Source: Thermothelomyces thermophilus ATCC 42464 (taxonomy: Eukaryota; Ascomycota; Sordariomycetes; Sordariales; Chaetomiaceae). Taken from it: DNA of 64,000 bases. Shown piece by piece: positions 13,301-24,699 of this stretch. Both the position numbers and the translations under genes were made by a program. Position 1 is the stretch's first letter; every line of letters begins with the position of its first letter. The DNA lies in assembly GCF_000226095.1 (NCBI RefSeq), contig NC_016477.1, positions 372,001 through 436,000 of the forward strand, in the 5' to 3' direction. Below the pieces are notes generated by a model. It was not told the DNA's origin. It did not search any database and worked only from the letters and a program-made list of their open reading frames with translations.

Positions 13301-13915
13301 ACTAAAGTTACACTGTTCTTCGCGAACTACGGATATGAAGCAGACCTTAGGCAAGGACCAGAGGTCATAGTGCCGAGAGCAGTAGTCAAAGCGGAACAAA
13401 TGTACGTATTGTATGAAAAGCTCAAAAAGGAACTCGAGTTTGTCAAGACCAGAATGAAGAACTACTACGACAAATATAGGCTTGAGGGACCTCGCCTAGA
13501 GAGGGGAGACAAAGTCTACTTAATTGTATAGAACTTATAAACTAAACGACTAAGCACGAAGCTAGACTTTAAGAAGGTCGGACCCTTCGTTATCAAAGAA
13601 CAAATTTCGATATCTAACTACTAATTATCATTATTGTCATCTATACGACTACGGACGGATGTTTTTCATATTTCACTTCTCGAACTAGCACTAAAGAGCG
13701 CCAAGGTTGCTACGTATATCGAAGCAGAGGACGAGGAAGAAGAATAGGACGTCGAAGAAATTCTAGATTCACGTATTATTAATAGGGAACTATAGTACCT
13801 GGTTAAATGGCTTGATTTTAGACTAGAAGATAATTCATAGGAACTAGTTAAGAACTTAAACTGCCCTAAGAAACTAGAACAGTTCTACTGGCAGAACCCG
13901 GATCGACCGTAGGCA
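10371..13915 (+). pseudogene. pol of element B: protease, RT, RNase H, integrase, chromodomain
   Basis: The protease has its DSGA motif at 10401-10412. RT extends over 11060-11750, with the YLDD catalytic box at 11576-11587 followed by ILIFSK. RNase H spans about 12015-12370 (TDHKNLRHF and YKKGKEN are visible). The integrase has its Zn-binding part near 12650-12830 and its catalytic core about 12850-13250. After LERGDKVYLIV the C-terminal chromodomain occupies about 13749-13905 (VEEILDSRI, YLVKWLDF). Frequent TAG codons mark RIP. In chromoviruses the chromodomain is known to direct insertion into H3K9-methylated chromatin. Confidence 0.9.
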
Positions 13916-14540
13916 CTGGCTCAGACAAAACAGCCAAGTTAGCCTCCGACAAATCCAGGCCTAAAGAAGACTAGTCAAACAGGACGTTAGTACCCTAGGA
14001 CCATACATTACTAATAACACGTGCTTCGGACTCCCGCATCCTCTGTTCTTCCGCCTCTATTTCCTCTAGAGACTATATACCTCAACGAAACAGCTTGGAA
14101 CCCCGCTCCTTCAAGAAACGTTTCTGGCGACGAAGACGAGCTAATCGACCGACAGCCGTCTGAAGTTAGGTCTGAAGGACAAAAAGGGCCTCTTTAGCAT
14201 CAGCCTCTTCTTGTTCTACACGCTTTTATTCAGATATAATCTTCGTTACTATAAAGAATTAGCTACAAACATTAAGGTAATAAACTAGGTTACGAACAAG
14301 CAGACGCTATGTTGGAACCATCGTAAGAACGACCCCGATATACGCACTCGCTATAGCGAGAAGAGCCTGACGCCATGCGACAAGCTAAGTTTCGCTTAAA
14401 ACACCATGAATACGGTATAACGTCTACATTAGAAGAATCAATAAAAGAAGCAAGCGCGGCGCGTTATTAGGATTTTAAGGATCGGCGCTTAGAAATACGA
14501 TCTACTATCTTGTTAGTCACTAGTAGTATGGGAAAAGGGA
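13866..14540 (-). pseudogene. Antisense Zn(II)2Cys6-like / coiled-coil gene of element B
   Basis: Read on the minus strand, opposite to gag-pol. Codons at 14412-14323 have the spacing C-x2-C-x6-C-x8-C-x2-C-x6-C. Three of the six positions are Cys and three are Tyr (TAT or TAC). Downstream, one base out of phase, a coiled-coil stretch (VGRLARLRRQKRFLKERG, then SLEEIEAEEQRMRESEA) runs to the TAG at 13868-13866, inside the end of the pol chromodomain on the other strand. The phase change is an indel or an unrecognised intron; the best GT-AG pair would be only 31 nt. The start codon is not identifiable and may have been lost to RIP. A DNA-binding regulator is inferred from the spacing alone. Confidence 0.6.
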
Positions 14541-14635
14541 AAAAATTACGAGATATATATAGAAAGGATATTAGCGCTATTTGAAATGGCCTAAAAGAGG
14601 GCTTTCGGGTCGAAAGCCTTGGAGGGAGGGCATCG

Positions 14636-15063
14636 TGTCACGGAAATATATATGTAGATGCCGCCTGAGCCACTGGCACGAATAGGCCAATCAAGCCGAA
14701 GGAATGATAGACCAATCAGGACGGGATCACGCTTGGCAAGAAATGATCCCAATAGAGGATCACTGGCTTACGATATAAGCTAGGTAAGCTAGTATAAATG
14801 ATCACCACGACTACTAATGATCCTAGGAGTATATATACATATAAATAGTCACTCGTTATGGTGGACTCTGGGAGTTCACCAGTGGTAATAATCATAATTA
14901 CAGTACTCATACCAAGCATTGCTGATTACTGTGAGAGACAACTCTAAGTGTTGTTGTGAACCCTTTGGCTTCACCGAATCCCTTAGACGACCTGCCTGCT
15001 TGTCCCGCTCAACCCACCTCCGTCTGGACCCTTTCAGAAGCAGTCTGAGTTGGGTTCGTCACA
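14636..15063 (+). repeat. 3' LTR of element B (type 1)
   Basis: Begins TGTCACGGAAATATATATG, ends TTCGTCACA, and is followed directly by AGGTA, the target duplication. Confidence 0.92.
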
Positions 15064-15720
15064 AGGTATAAATATCCTTTAAATTTAAATAGGAAGTCTA
15101 CTTAAGGATTTTTATAACTTTAGCATTATTAGGTAGTTACCCTTTAAGTATATAAAGGTAGCTAAATAACACCGCTTATAGGTAGTACTACTAGGATTTC
15201 CTAGCTATAATAGTAGCTCTAGTAAGTTTGGTATTTAGGAGAACTATATTAACATTTTAGAGGTATTTAACTATAAACTTCTATAATCTAAGGGTAACTT
15301 CTTTCTTATTATAGTTAGACTATGGCCCCTTTATATAGATATTATCTAGGTAAACGTAGTAGATATCTAGAATTAGGTTTTAGAAGATCTAGGTTATTAC
15401 TTATTAAAACTAGATAATAGAGTTTATTCTACCTATAGGGAAGGTATATATCTAGAAAAGGCTAATAGGTATTTAAAAGGTAGTAAGATCCTAGCTCTAT
15501 TCGTTAAGGCTAACTTAGTTATACCTGGAAAACAGGTTTAAGAGAGAGATAACTTCATAATTACTAAAGTCTTTGCTAAATTCCTTTATAGCTAGCGGTA
15601 CAAATGTATCCTATATAGTTATAGCGTTAGCTTTCTAGGCGTCATTGATTAGCTAGAGACTACTATCCTTTTTAAAGACTACGAACTAGTTATTTCGGTA
15701 GCTCTTATAGCTAGGCTCGA
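15064..15720 (-). pseudogene. Element H: reverse transcriptase remnant
   Basis: Minus-strand translation gives a Gypsy RT: the palm segment with LFSRYNQVSLNEQ near 15540 and the catalytic YVYLDNIYIKG near 15350. It ends at the B insertion point, and the reading resumes at 7500-6680 with LGIISYY, the usual start of the RT-RNase H connection. Stops are all TAG or TAA. This establishes that 15064-15720 and 6671-7506 were one gene before B inserted. Confidence 0.75.
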
Positions 15721-18199
15721 TAATCTTATATTAAATCCTCTACTTTAGGAGGTTAATGACCTTTAGCATTAATAGCTTTAGGATAGGGATACTCTTTAAT
15801 TACTATACTATATAAGGAATGGTTTAGATAACCTAAGGAAGGATAATATTAAGGTAAATCTACCTATATTTAGTGAAATCCTATACTAAGGTAGCCTCCT
15901 AGTTCTATACGACCTATATGAAGAGTTTCTTTTCCTAGTTAGATAGAAAGCTTCCTATAGATATAAGTAACGTATTAAGCCATTTAGCTATAAGCTATAT
16001 TCTAGGCTCTAGGTCTGAAAACTATAGTATAATAAGGCTATCCTACTCTAACCTAAACTTTATCTTTTTAATAGCTTCCCCTAGGCGCCATTCTTGCTAA
16101 TTAGGGTCACTATTAGGTACTAAACTATCGCTAATAACCGTATCTATAGGGTAAACTTTTCTAGCTATAGACTTTTATATAGTAAACGTCTATACCTCTT
16201 ATAACCCTTTTCTAACCTCTAATATAAGTTTCCTAGGCATTTTCTATCTATCTAGACGGCTAGGCTCATCCGTTTCGCTCTCCATTTCCTAGTATTCCTA
16301 TTTTAAAGTATCCTATCTAATAAGATAAAATGTTAAAACTTTAGTAAGTATATTAATAAAAGGTAGGTAAGAAATCCTTAACATTATATTAAAAATAGCT
16401 TCATTAGCCTAATTATTAAGAAATCTAAGTAAAATTTCGCTATCTTAAATATTAGCAAATATAAGGGTAGCGATAGTCATTATAACTAGGCATTAAAGTT
16501 TATTCCTTATAAGTTAATATTTTCTTTCAAATGTCATTTTAGCTATAACGTCTGAGATAACTAACGCTTTAATTAATTTATTCTTAATAATAATGTTTAC
16601 TATAACTAGATAGCTAGCTTTATAGCTAAATGTTAGGCTTATATTATAGACGAATAATATACCTAATAAGATTTAATAGCTACTAATATCTCTATCTAAA
16701 ATGAGAAAATGCTTATAGATTAAGATAACCCCTAAGATAATTATATTAACCGTTTCCCTAGTAAACGGCCTACTATTATAAAGACTTTAGGAAATTATTA
16801 GTATTATCTATATAGGGAGATAGTATCTCTATACTAAGCTAAAGATAATTATATTATACTTAGATCTAATATTAATTAGAGTAAGCACTTTCTTACCCCT
16901 TAGATCTTTAAAGTTATAATAGAGCATTAATAATATATATATCTATATAAGTATACCCATCTAGATATTCTAGCTAGTAGAGAGCGTATAGATCGGAGCC
17001 TAGAAAGATATTTTAATTTTTTCTAAATCTAGCTAGTCTTACTATCTAATAAGGTAGTCGCTCTAGAAACCGTATATTATAACGGCCTACTAGCTATTAT
17101 TAGTAACCCTTAGAAATGCTAGAACCATAATTATAGACTTTTCTCCTTTAACGCTACTCTATCTACCTAGATAGCTAAGGTATATCTTAACCTCTTATAG
17201 CACTCTCCCTCTTACTTATAAAGCTAGCTTATTAGGGAAGGGAATAGCCAAGCCCTTATACTTAATTACCTCCTAAGGACTCTTATAATTTTGCTTAAGG
17301 AATGTAATTAATATATTCTTAAATGCTAGGGAGATCCCTAAGACCTTATTAATAGTAAGTATCTTCGCTTAAAGAGCCTTACTAACTAGAGAGAGTATAT
17401 TATGAGCTATATTCTCTTTAGTCGATTTCTCTAATTCTTTAAAGCGAATGGTTTATTTCTATCTAGCTAGGGGGAGAGCTCCCTTACTAGCTAGATTAGT
17501 AGCCCTCTTAGTAGTAGCTATAACCCCTTAGCTTATAATTAGAAGGTTAGTTTCTCTTACTTCTATAATCCTTTTTAGTAAGCGAATAGTCTTTACTTTA
17601 TTAGTCTCTTCTTACCTGATAAGATTCTATATTAGCTTATCTTCTATTTCTATAAAATAATACTTTATAAGGGTAGTACTCTATATTATAGTTATTATAT
17701 TATCATCCTTATTAAAAATATCTTTACTATTAACCTTTAACTTAATAGTATTAAAAGCTTGCGTCACTATCTAGTTAGACTATAATACGTCTATTAGTAA
17801 GCCTTTATAGTTAGTAGTAAAAATAGGGTCGTCTGTCCAAGATACTATCCATTTTACCTATTAGATAAGAGTATATCTACCTTACTTACGATCTATCTAG
17901 AAATTGATCTCCTTAGCCTTAGTATAGTTATAGATTAACTCTAGGGAAACTTTCTTAGTATTAGTAAGGTAATTAAGAGAGGTTATAACTACTTCTAATA
18001 GGTATAAACCTTTAGTATATTAAAAGAAGGCCTTATTAGTAATAAGGTTTAGGTCTAGATAGTACTCTTAATTATATTCCTTCTAGTAGCTCTCCATAAA
18101 CCGTTAGTATAGCCCTTAGCTAGGAAGATCTAGCTAAAGAGAGGTATAAATATGAATAATATATTATTAGGTCCCTTAATTAGCTATAGTAGCTATATC
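15721..18199 (-). other. Element H internal region, unresolved
   Basis: Heavily RIP-mutated sequence between the H gag and RT remnants. Fragments of open minus-strand frames occur around 17900-17100, but I could not identify the protease or any other domain with confidence. No host gene or RNA gene is visible. Confidence 0.4.
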
Positions 18200-19335
18200 C
18201 TCCCTAAGGATTTTAACTTACTAGCTCTCTAAAAGACTAGGATCCCTCTTACCTAAAATCTACTTAAAACCAAGCTAATAGATAAGACTATTATAGATAT
18301 CCTCCACTAGGATTAGACACCTATAGATAAAGTATATCTAGTTACCATAGTAGTAATAGCTATAAGGTATAGCTAAAGTTAAACTTAGCTAGAACCTACT
18401 ACTTTTCTTCTTTTACTAAGACTCTTAAGTAGCCAATAGGTAGGTTTAGATCTCCTTAATCTTATCGTTACTTAGGTCGTCCGTCTAGTTATAGAAATGC
18501 CTACCCCTATCTAAGGATTTATGGCTAACCTTGCCTTTATTAATCCGGAGTTTATATAGGGCGTCTATAAGCCTATCGATAATATTATTAAAGGTAGTAT
18601 CTCTCTAAGCAGATAAACCTAAAGGACTCTCCTATATTTAGGGAGCCAAAGGACTTTTCTTAATAGTCTAGCTTACCTATAGTTCAACTTCTCCTCCTTT
18701 TAGATCTAACTTATAATATACTAACCTAGCATTAACTCCCTTATATAGATATTCCTATATAAAGTTATAGAAGTCTTCCTACTCTATATTATCGACCTAT
18801 AAGTTACCTTTTTTATAGACCTAAAGACTAGTCTAGAGAGTAGGGGGAAATCTGTTTCATACCTTCTAGATAGCCGATAACTAATAAACCACTTTCTTCT
18901 TCTTTAGTACCTAGGTAAGTAAGACGTTAATATACTCTAGATAGTTATAGATAGACTTGGCCGAATCCGTATACTAGGAATCTAGAAGACGCTCTAGTTC
19001 TTAAGTAGAGGTTTCCTAACGAAAGTCGTTCTACTTCTAGCGTTCCTTAATAGTAGCTTTGAAAGTAGCCTAGTCCTTCTTCTTTAACTCTAGCTACTAG
19101 TTAAGAATTTCCTAAAGGTTGTTTATATACTATTACTTAAAGTAAGAGATCTTATTACTATTGTCTCTATTAAAAATCTTATAAGCCTTTTCGAAATGCT
19201 TAAGGTATTTAGTAGCGTTATAACTAGAGAAGAGACTAGGTAATCCCTTATCTATCGGCAAAGGGAATATAACCTAAATAACTTTAGTAAGTCTATCTAT
19301 CATAATATCCGCTTAAGTACGATATTTAACTTCCG
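18200..19335 (-). pseudogene. Element H: gag remnant
   Basis: Minus-strand translation from about 19330 contains YNATKYLKHFEKAYKIFN and a Gln- and Lys-rich middle. It ends in a degraded CCHC knuckle at about 18360-18318, where Cys and His positions read as Tyr (YYYYGN...YFIYRC, spacing C-x2-C-x4-H-x4-C). All stops are consistent with RIP at CAG, CAA or TGG. It lies downstream of the LTR-like repeat 20231-20668 in the same orientation, as expected for a 5' LTR followed by gag. Confidence 0.65.
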
Positions 19336-20230
19336 AGTCCAAAGTAAGGTTTCTAAACTCTAGTAATTAAGATAATTCTAATAATATCCTTCCTAACAAG
19401 GTTTTAATATACCTAAATATAAGAGGTATTAAGAGTAGTAATTCTAATTAAGGTATTTACTAAACTAATGAGAAAAGTAATACCTAAGGTCATTATCCTT
19501 AATTATACCTTCCTATTTAGGTAACTTCCTTAAAGATAACTCTTTTATCTAAGTAGTTAATCTAAGAAGCTTTCTTCCTTTCCTTTAAGTCTTCCTATAA
19601 CTAGTAAAATTAAATATAAACTTAGTCTACTGCTTTTATTCCTTTAGAGTATACCTAGTAAAGCTATTCCTAAACCTTCTAATAGGGGATACCTCTTAAT
19701 AATAACACTCTAACCCCTAAAGTCAAAACTTCTAAAATAATAAGATAAATCTATACTAGATTACTAAAGAGTAGTAATATATAGATAGATATACCCTTAC
19801 TAGTAAGCGCTAATACTAAGGTAACTAGGGCTAAGATAGCTATAAAGCTCTCCTCTAATGCCTATATAACTCTAAAATCTCGTTTCCAAATCCTAAATAG
19901 TTCTAGCGTCGCTAATCCGTATTTTAGAGTTTCTATCCCTCTAGATAGACGTCAAACTCCTCTAAACTTATCGTCCTACAATTCCTACCATCTCTACTAA
20001 TAGTATTATTATATTAGGGCAAGAGTAGTTCCCTAGCCTATCACTAGATATACCAATCTCTTAGCACCTATATTCGCTCTTCTTACCTTCCTAATAGTTT
20101 TACTATATATACCTCTATACGTATATTCTCGCTCTTCTATCGCGAATATTACTATCCTACTATACTCGAAGTCCGGTAATCTAATTTAGACTTAGAGCTA
20201 TACTCTTCCCCGATCAAGCCCCTAAAAATA
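19336..20230. other. Leader region of element H, nothing resolved
   Basis: AT-rich sequence between the putative 5' LTR of H and its gag. No coding frame, RNA or repeat could be recognised. Confidence 0.35.
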
Positions 20231-20668
20231 TAAGCTAGTACCAACCTTCTAGGGCACTACTTAGCACCTCTAGAACTAAACCTTTATCTAGTTAGATAGG
20301 GAAGAGCGTTAGCTTAAAATATCTAGGGTATCTGAGTATTTATAGTTATAGTAGGCAAGTCTAACTATCTAGATAGTAACGACGATAGGGGCGAAGGTAG
20401 CGATAATGATGTCCCTTTGGATAGACGTAGAGGAGTCTACTTACGTAGAAAAAGATACTTTAATTTATGAAAAAAAGAAGAACTATATCCTGTCACTCTA
20501 ATCTATTAGAGTAAACGAGTGTTAAAAGCTATCTGTTGTCCTTGTCTATCTGTCTAGTGCCCCTGGATAGGTAACCTCTATTTATACCTATTATATATAA
20601 TAAAGCTCTATAGAACCGGAAAAACAAAACTGTACCCTGTATTTCTCTAGTTATATTAAGAACTTCTA
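20231..20668 (-). repeat. LTR-like repeat, copy 3 (probable 5' LTR of element H)
   Basis: 438 bp, the reverse complement of the repeats at 30745-31182 and 31380-31818. In its own orientation it starts TAGAAGTTCTTAATATAACT and ends ACTAGCTTA. Equal lengths in three places and the position ahead of the H gag suggest an LTR. The exact ends are uncertain because eight further bases (ACTAAGGC) before the start are shared with copy 2. Confidence 0.6.
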
Positions 20669-20899
20669 GCCTTAGTCCATTATTAGGGATTCTTTACCTA
20701 TTAGGTAATCTATATCTGGTTAACTAGGTTAGTTAAACTACCTATATTAAAATAAATATCTATAGTTTGATCTCCTAGGTTAGCTTGAATTAAAATATAT
20801 AGGTAAGATGTTTTCCTTAGCTAGTAGAAGGGTATTTCTATACTTAGGTTAGCTTTCACTATTTAGCTAGGTTTAAAGGAGAGGAGTATAGTTTCCTAT

Positions 20900-22380
20900 T
20901 CTTATTCCTTAGGTAGTTCTAATAGTATAATTGCTCTTTTTGCAAAGTCCTGTTCTACCTAGGGAAGGTCTTTCTTCTTTAGTAGTTCTAGTAGTTATAG
21001 TTTCTTCCTATAATTCTAATACAAGTGATAGTGTAGTGCTCTTTGGCTTACGAATGACTATCTATAGAGCCTATAGATAATGCTATCTTCCTAGATATAG
21101 CCTTCTTTAACAGTACTAAGGAAGTACGCCTCTCTATTACTACTATCTCTATTAGTCTTAGATTTATAGTTACTAATTAGGAGATAGCCAGTAGCTTTAA
21201 GCTCCTTATATTTAGCTTTGGCTTTCTTATCCTCGCTAGATACTACTATAGTGTTATGGTAGTAGGTACTATCCTTATTAATATGCTTCTAGCTATAGTA
21301 ATGGAATCGTCGGAAGTAGGGATTCCATTTACTATATCTGCCCTTCTCCTAGGGTCTAGTGCCCTAGGGACGGTTACCCCTGCCTTAGTCGTTATAGTCT
21401 TTTAGGCAAGGCTCCTAGTTACGGCTTTGGTATTACTCTCCTTATAAAAGATACCTACGTTTCTATTCCTCTCTCTGCCCATAGCGGTCGGACCGGTACT
21501 ATTAGCCTTGATTACCCTATCTTAGCTTGGTATATAACTAGTTAACTTGATCTTCGGAAGCGTTATTACTATTACTACTATTACCGCTTAGTCTATTAGA
21601 GGTATCCTTAACATTAAACGTAGTGGCTTTCTATACCCTTCTTTCGGCCTTAAGCTCCTTAGAGAGTGCCTCCTATTTCTCGGTGACCTAAAGGAGGTAT
21701 TAGTTAAGTGTGTCTATTTCCTATAGCTTAGAATAGAGCTTATAGAGTGCTAAGGTTATCATTAACTAAAGTCTAGTTAGAAGCTAGTAGTTTGTCTTAT
21801 CTCTTTAGACTCGGGTATAATAGAAAAGGTCTATCGCGAATTTATAGATAGATTTACCTATAATGAGGTTATCCTTAGTATAACTATTCTAAACTAGCTA
21901 TTAGCCTGCTTAATTAAATTAAATGCTAAACCGTTCCTTAATTCTTTAGAGCTATATCTCCATACTTAAATAAAGAGTCTCCTTCTTAGTAGGCGATAAT
22001 TACTATTCGTACTACTATGGAGCTAACCTATAGAATGATACCTATAGGTCGTTCTATAAGAGGAGTTCCTTAGAGACGTTTCCTCTAACTATATTATAAA
22101 TATGCTTAATCTAAAGGTTAGTATTTATATAGTAATAGATCTTCTTATAATAAAAGATTAACTAGCCATTAATAATCTTTTAATTAGTATCTAGCTAGAG
22201 TAAGCTAATATTAGTGATCTTCTATACCTAATCAGTAGCTAGTTATAGCAGTATATATACTAACTATAGCTAAAGGGAACTAATGTCTGTCGGTTCGATT
22301 ATAGCGTTCTATAGGAGTCTAACTATAGCCTATTAGAGCAGTTTTATAATTGTCTCCTTAGTTAAATTTAATAATAAGAG
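20900..22380 (-). pseudogene. Relic F: gag-like gene
   Basis: The minus strand from about 22380 downward reads as a gag-like protein: FNLTKETIIKLL, then a long helical part ending in EIDTLNQYLLQVTEKQEALS near 21700, then an Arg/Gly-rich section. It finishes with a Cys/His-like group near 21330-21280 in which several Cys read as Tyr. Stops are TAG or TAA only. No pol was found next to it. Its downstream side abuts the H LTR, and its upstream side is interrupted by element D at 22575. Confidence 0.5.
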
Positions 22381-22574
22381 GGGTATATACCCCCTAGTTA
22401 GGGTATCTCCTACTAGTATTAGCATTACTATTAGTAATCCTTCTATTAGATAGGCCGTTAGCTAAAAGGTTTAAAAAGACCCCTATTAAGGTTCTTCCCT
22501 TTCTAGAAGCTCTCTTAGTATATTAGTTATAATCACGGTTTAGGTAATTCTAATAGGTCTACTTAGTACCTAAT

Positions 22575-22893
22575 TATTATAGGCCTAGGCTATACCTAGG
22601 CTAGACAATGCCTAGGCTTTACCTAGGCACTAGAATAGACCTACCCTGCCCTACTCCTACATGCCCTATAGGTCCGTAGAGCGTTCGTTACCTCGTCCGG
22701 TAGACACGTAACCAAGGCCTAGTTAGCGCCCGACTCAGAGCCTAACCAGGCCCTACCTAGGTCACACGTATATATATTAGTTAAAGGGCACTTCTCTATA
22801 TAACTCTTGTATTTTTCCTCTTTTTCCTCCCTAAGGTAGTTAAATAAAATATTATACGTTTATCTATAGATACTATAAGGCTAGTATATTACA
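22575..22893 (+). repeat. 5' LTR of element D
   Basis: 319 bp, begins TATTATAGGCC (TG mutated to TA) and ends TATTACA. It contains several CCTAGG-type palindromes near its start and a short pyrimidine tract near its end. Confidence 0.88.
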
Positions 22894-22950
22894 TTTCGAC
22901 TACCTTCTTACTAGTAGTAACTCCCTAAGGGAGTTATCGACAACATAATC

Positions 22951-24150
22951 ATGACAGAATCGGGAGTATATAGGCCCTTGGGCTTAGCAGAATTATAGGA
23001 GCTTATCTACTCCCTTTAAGCAGCAGTAGAATAGCAGAATACGACGATCGACACCCTCTAGGTATCCTAAACCTAACCTATCCCGACCCCTAAGTCGGCT
23101 AGGGTACCCCTTAAAGCTTAACGGCCGTAGTAGAAGCGTCTCCTAACTAGATAACCTTTCGACGGTAAAAAGGAACTCTTTATAGTATAGAAGAGTATAA
23201 TAAAACATGTCCTTATAGCTAACTAAGATTTTATTAGCTCTAATCATAACTAATAGGTCTTTATCTAGGGAAACCTTATACGTTAGGTATAGACCTAAGT
23301 TACGGCCTACTACAAATCTATAGGCCTAAAAGTTAGGTATAACCTAACTTAGTTCCTCTAATATCTTAAGAGCATCTTCTCTAACCCCTATAAGAAGATA
23401 GTAGCCTTATCGGAACTAGAATTCCTATAATAGAGAGATGATAAACCATTTGCCGCCTTTATTATTTAGTTCGAGGCCAAGCTATCAAAGGTAGGTAGCC
23501 TCTTTTAGAGTGATAAGTTATACCTAATCAAATTATAATAATACCTCTCTCTAAAGCTTAAATATATAGCGGTTAGATAAGGAATTCTCTAAGATAATTA
23601 TATAATAGCGGTCGAGGAATACTATAAGATTACTATAGATCTTAAGGCTCTTTAGCTTAGTGATAAGTATTAATAGATATAAAGGTAGTAGGTAGTATCT
23701 AAACTATAGAGAGAGAAAGATATAGATAAAGATATACTAATAATTAGAATTAACTTATTATATATTAACCTATAAAGGAAGAGACCTAATAAGGATAGGG
23801 TAGGAAAATGTGAAGGTAACACCTTATAGGTAAAATAGGTTAGTTTAGAAGTATATACGGCCTAATAGGTAGCTAGAGTATATATCTAATATAGGTAAAA
23901 GGGTTACTTTATTACTAAGTATAACTTCGCCCTTACTTTAAAGCTAATATAGTAGAATTAGTTAAGAACCGACATTAATACTTTAAAGGCTAAGGATTAG
24001 AAGGAAGACGACGACCTATCTAATAAGGAAGATAGGGAGTAAGAAAAAGAGTAGCCCCTAAGCAAAGTCTTATAAGGGGGCTAGAAGACTATAACTACCT
24101 AAAAAACAAGTTTATAGAGATTAATAAAAGAATAGATAGACCTCCTTTTC
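22951..24150 (+). pseudogene. gag of element D
   Basis: Starts at ATG 22951 (MTESGVYRPLGLAEL). It has a coiled coil, then a capsid domain around 23130-23650 containing QPFDGKKELF and an AAFI-type helix. A degraded knuckle lies near 23890-23930, and an acidic stretch (KEDDDLSNKED) near 24000. TAG and TAA codons interrupt it throughout. Confidence 0.75.
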
Positions 24151-24699
24151 TTATTCTAATCTTCCTTAACTCTATTAACTTTATAAATACTTAAATAGAT
24201 AGTAGATATTCTAGCTATAGCACTATTAGCAAGAGAATATACTAGAAGCTTAGAATTAAATAGATTAGTTTACTTACTATATATACCCTTAGGACTATAA
24301 CTAGGCTATAACTAGACTAAAAGATTACTCGGATAGCCTATATTATAATAGATATTGATAGCTAAAAGAGCTAGGCTACGTTCTATATAGTCCTAGGACT
24401 TATATATAACATTATACTAGGTATTCTATAGATAGAATACTAGGAAGTTATATTAGATGTATATATAGGCGTTTTTAAGATCGGAATATAACTAGGACTA
24501 CTTATCTATAAGATCTCTTTATAGCCTAGATAGATAGGAATCTCCTAAATAATGGGTATAATCTTTATAGGTATAGTATAGAAGGTATAGAAAAAGAAGA
24601 CTTCTAATACCTTCCTAATTACTAGTATCTAGGAGATAATGACTATCCTAGAATCAAGACGCTAATTTAATAGAGATAGCCTAGGAAAAGGGGGTACCT

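Larger units (their letters stand above)
7507..15063 (+). mobile_element. Element B: complete chromovirus-type Ty3/Gypsy
   Basis: 7557 bp with two 428-bp LTRs. The 5-bp target duplication AGGTA is at 7502-7506 and 15064-15068. The order is gag, Cys/His linker, protease, RT, RNase H, integrase, chromodomain, then an antisense coding region and a purine-rich tract (about 14620-14630) before the 3' LTR. The element is inserted in the pol gene of element H. It is RIP-mutated and inactive but is the least degraded copy. The region after the 5' LTR does not start with TGG, so no ordinary tRNA primer site is obvious. Confidence 0.93.

Noticed and set aside
14290-14330. A 31-nt GT-AG pair as an intron in the antisense gene of element B
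   Set aside because: It restores frame but is shorter than known fungal introns; an indel is as likely.
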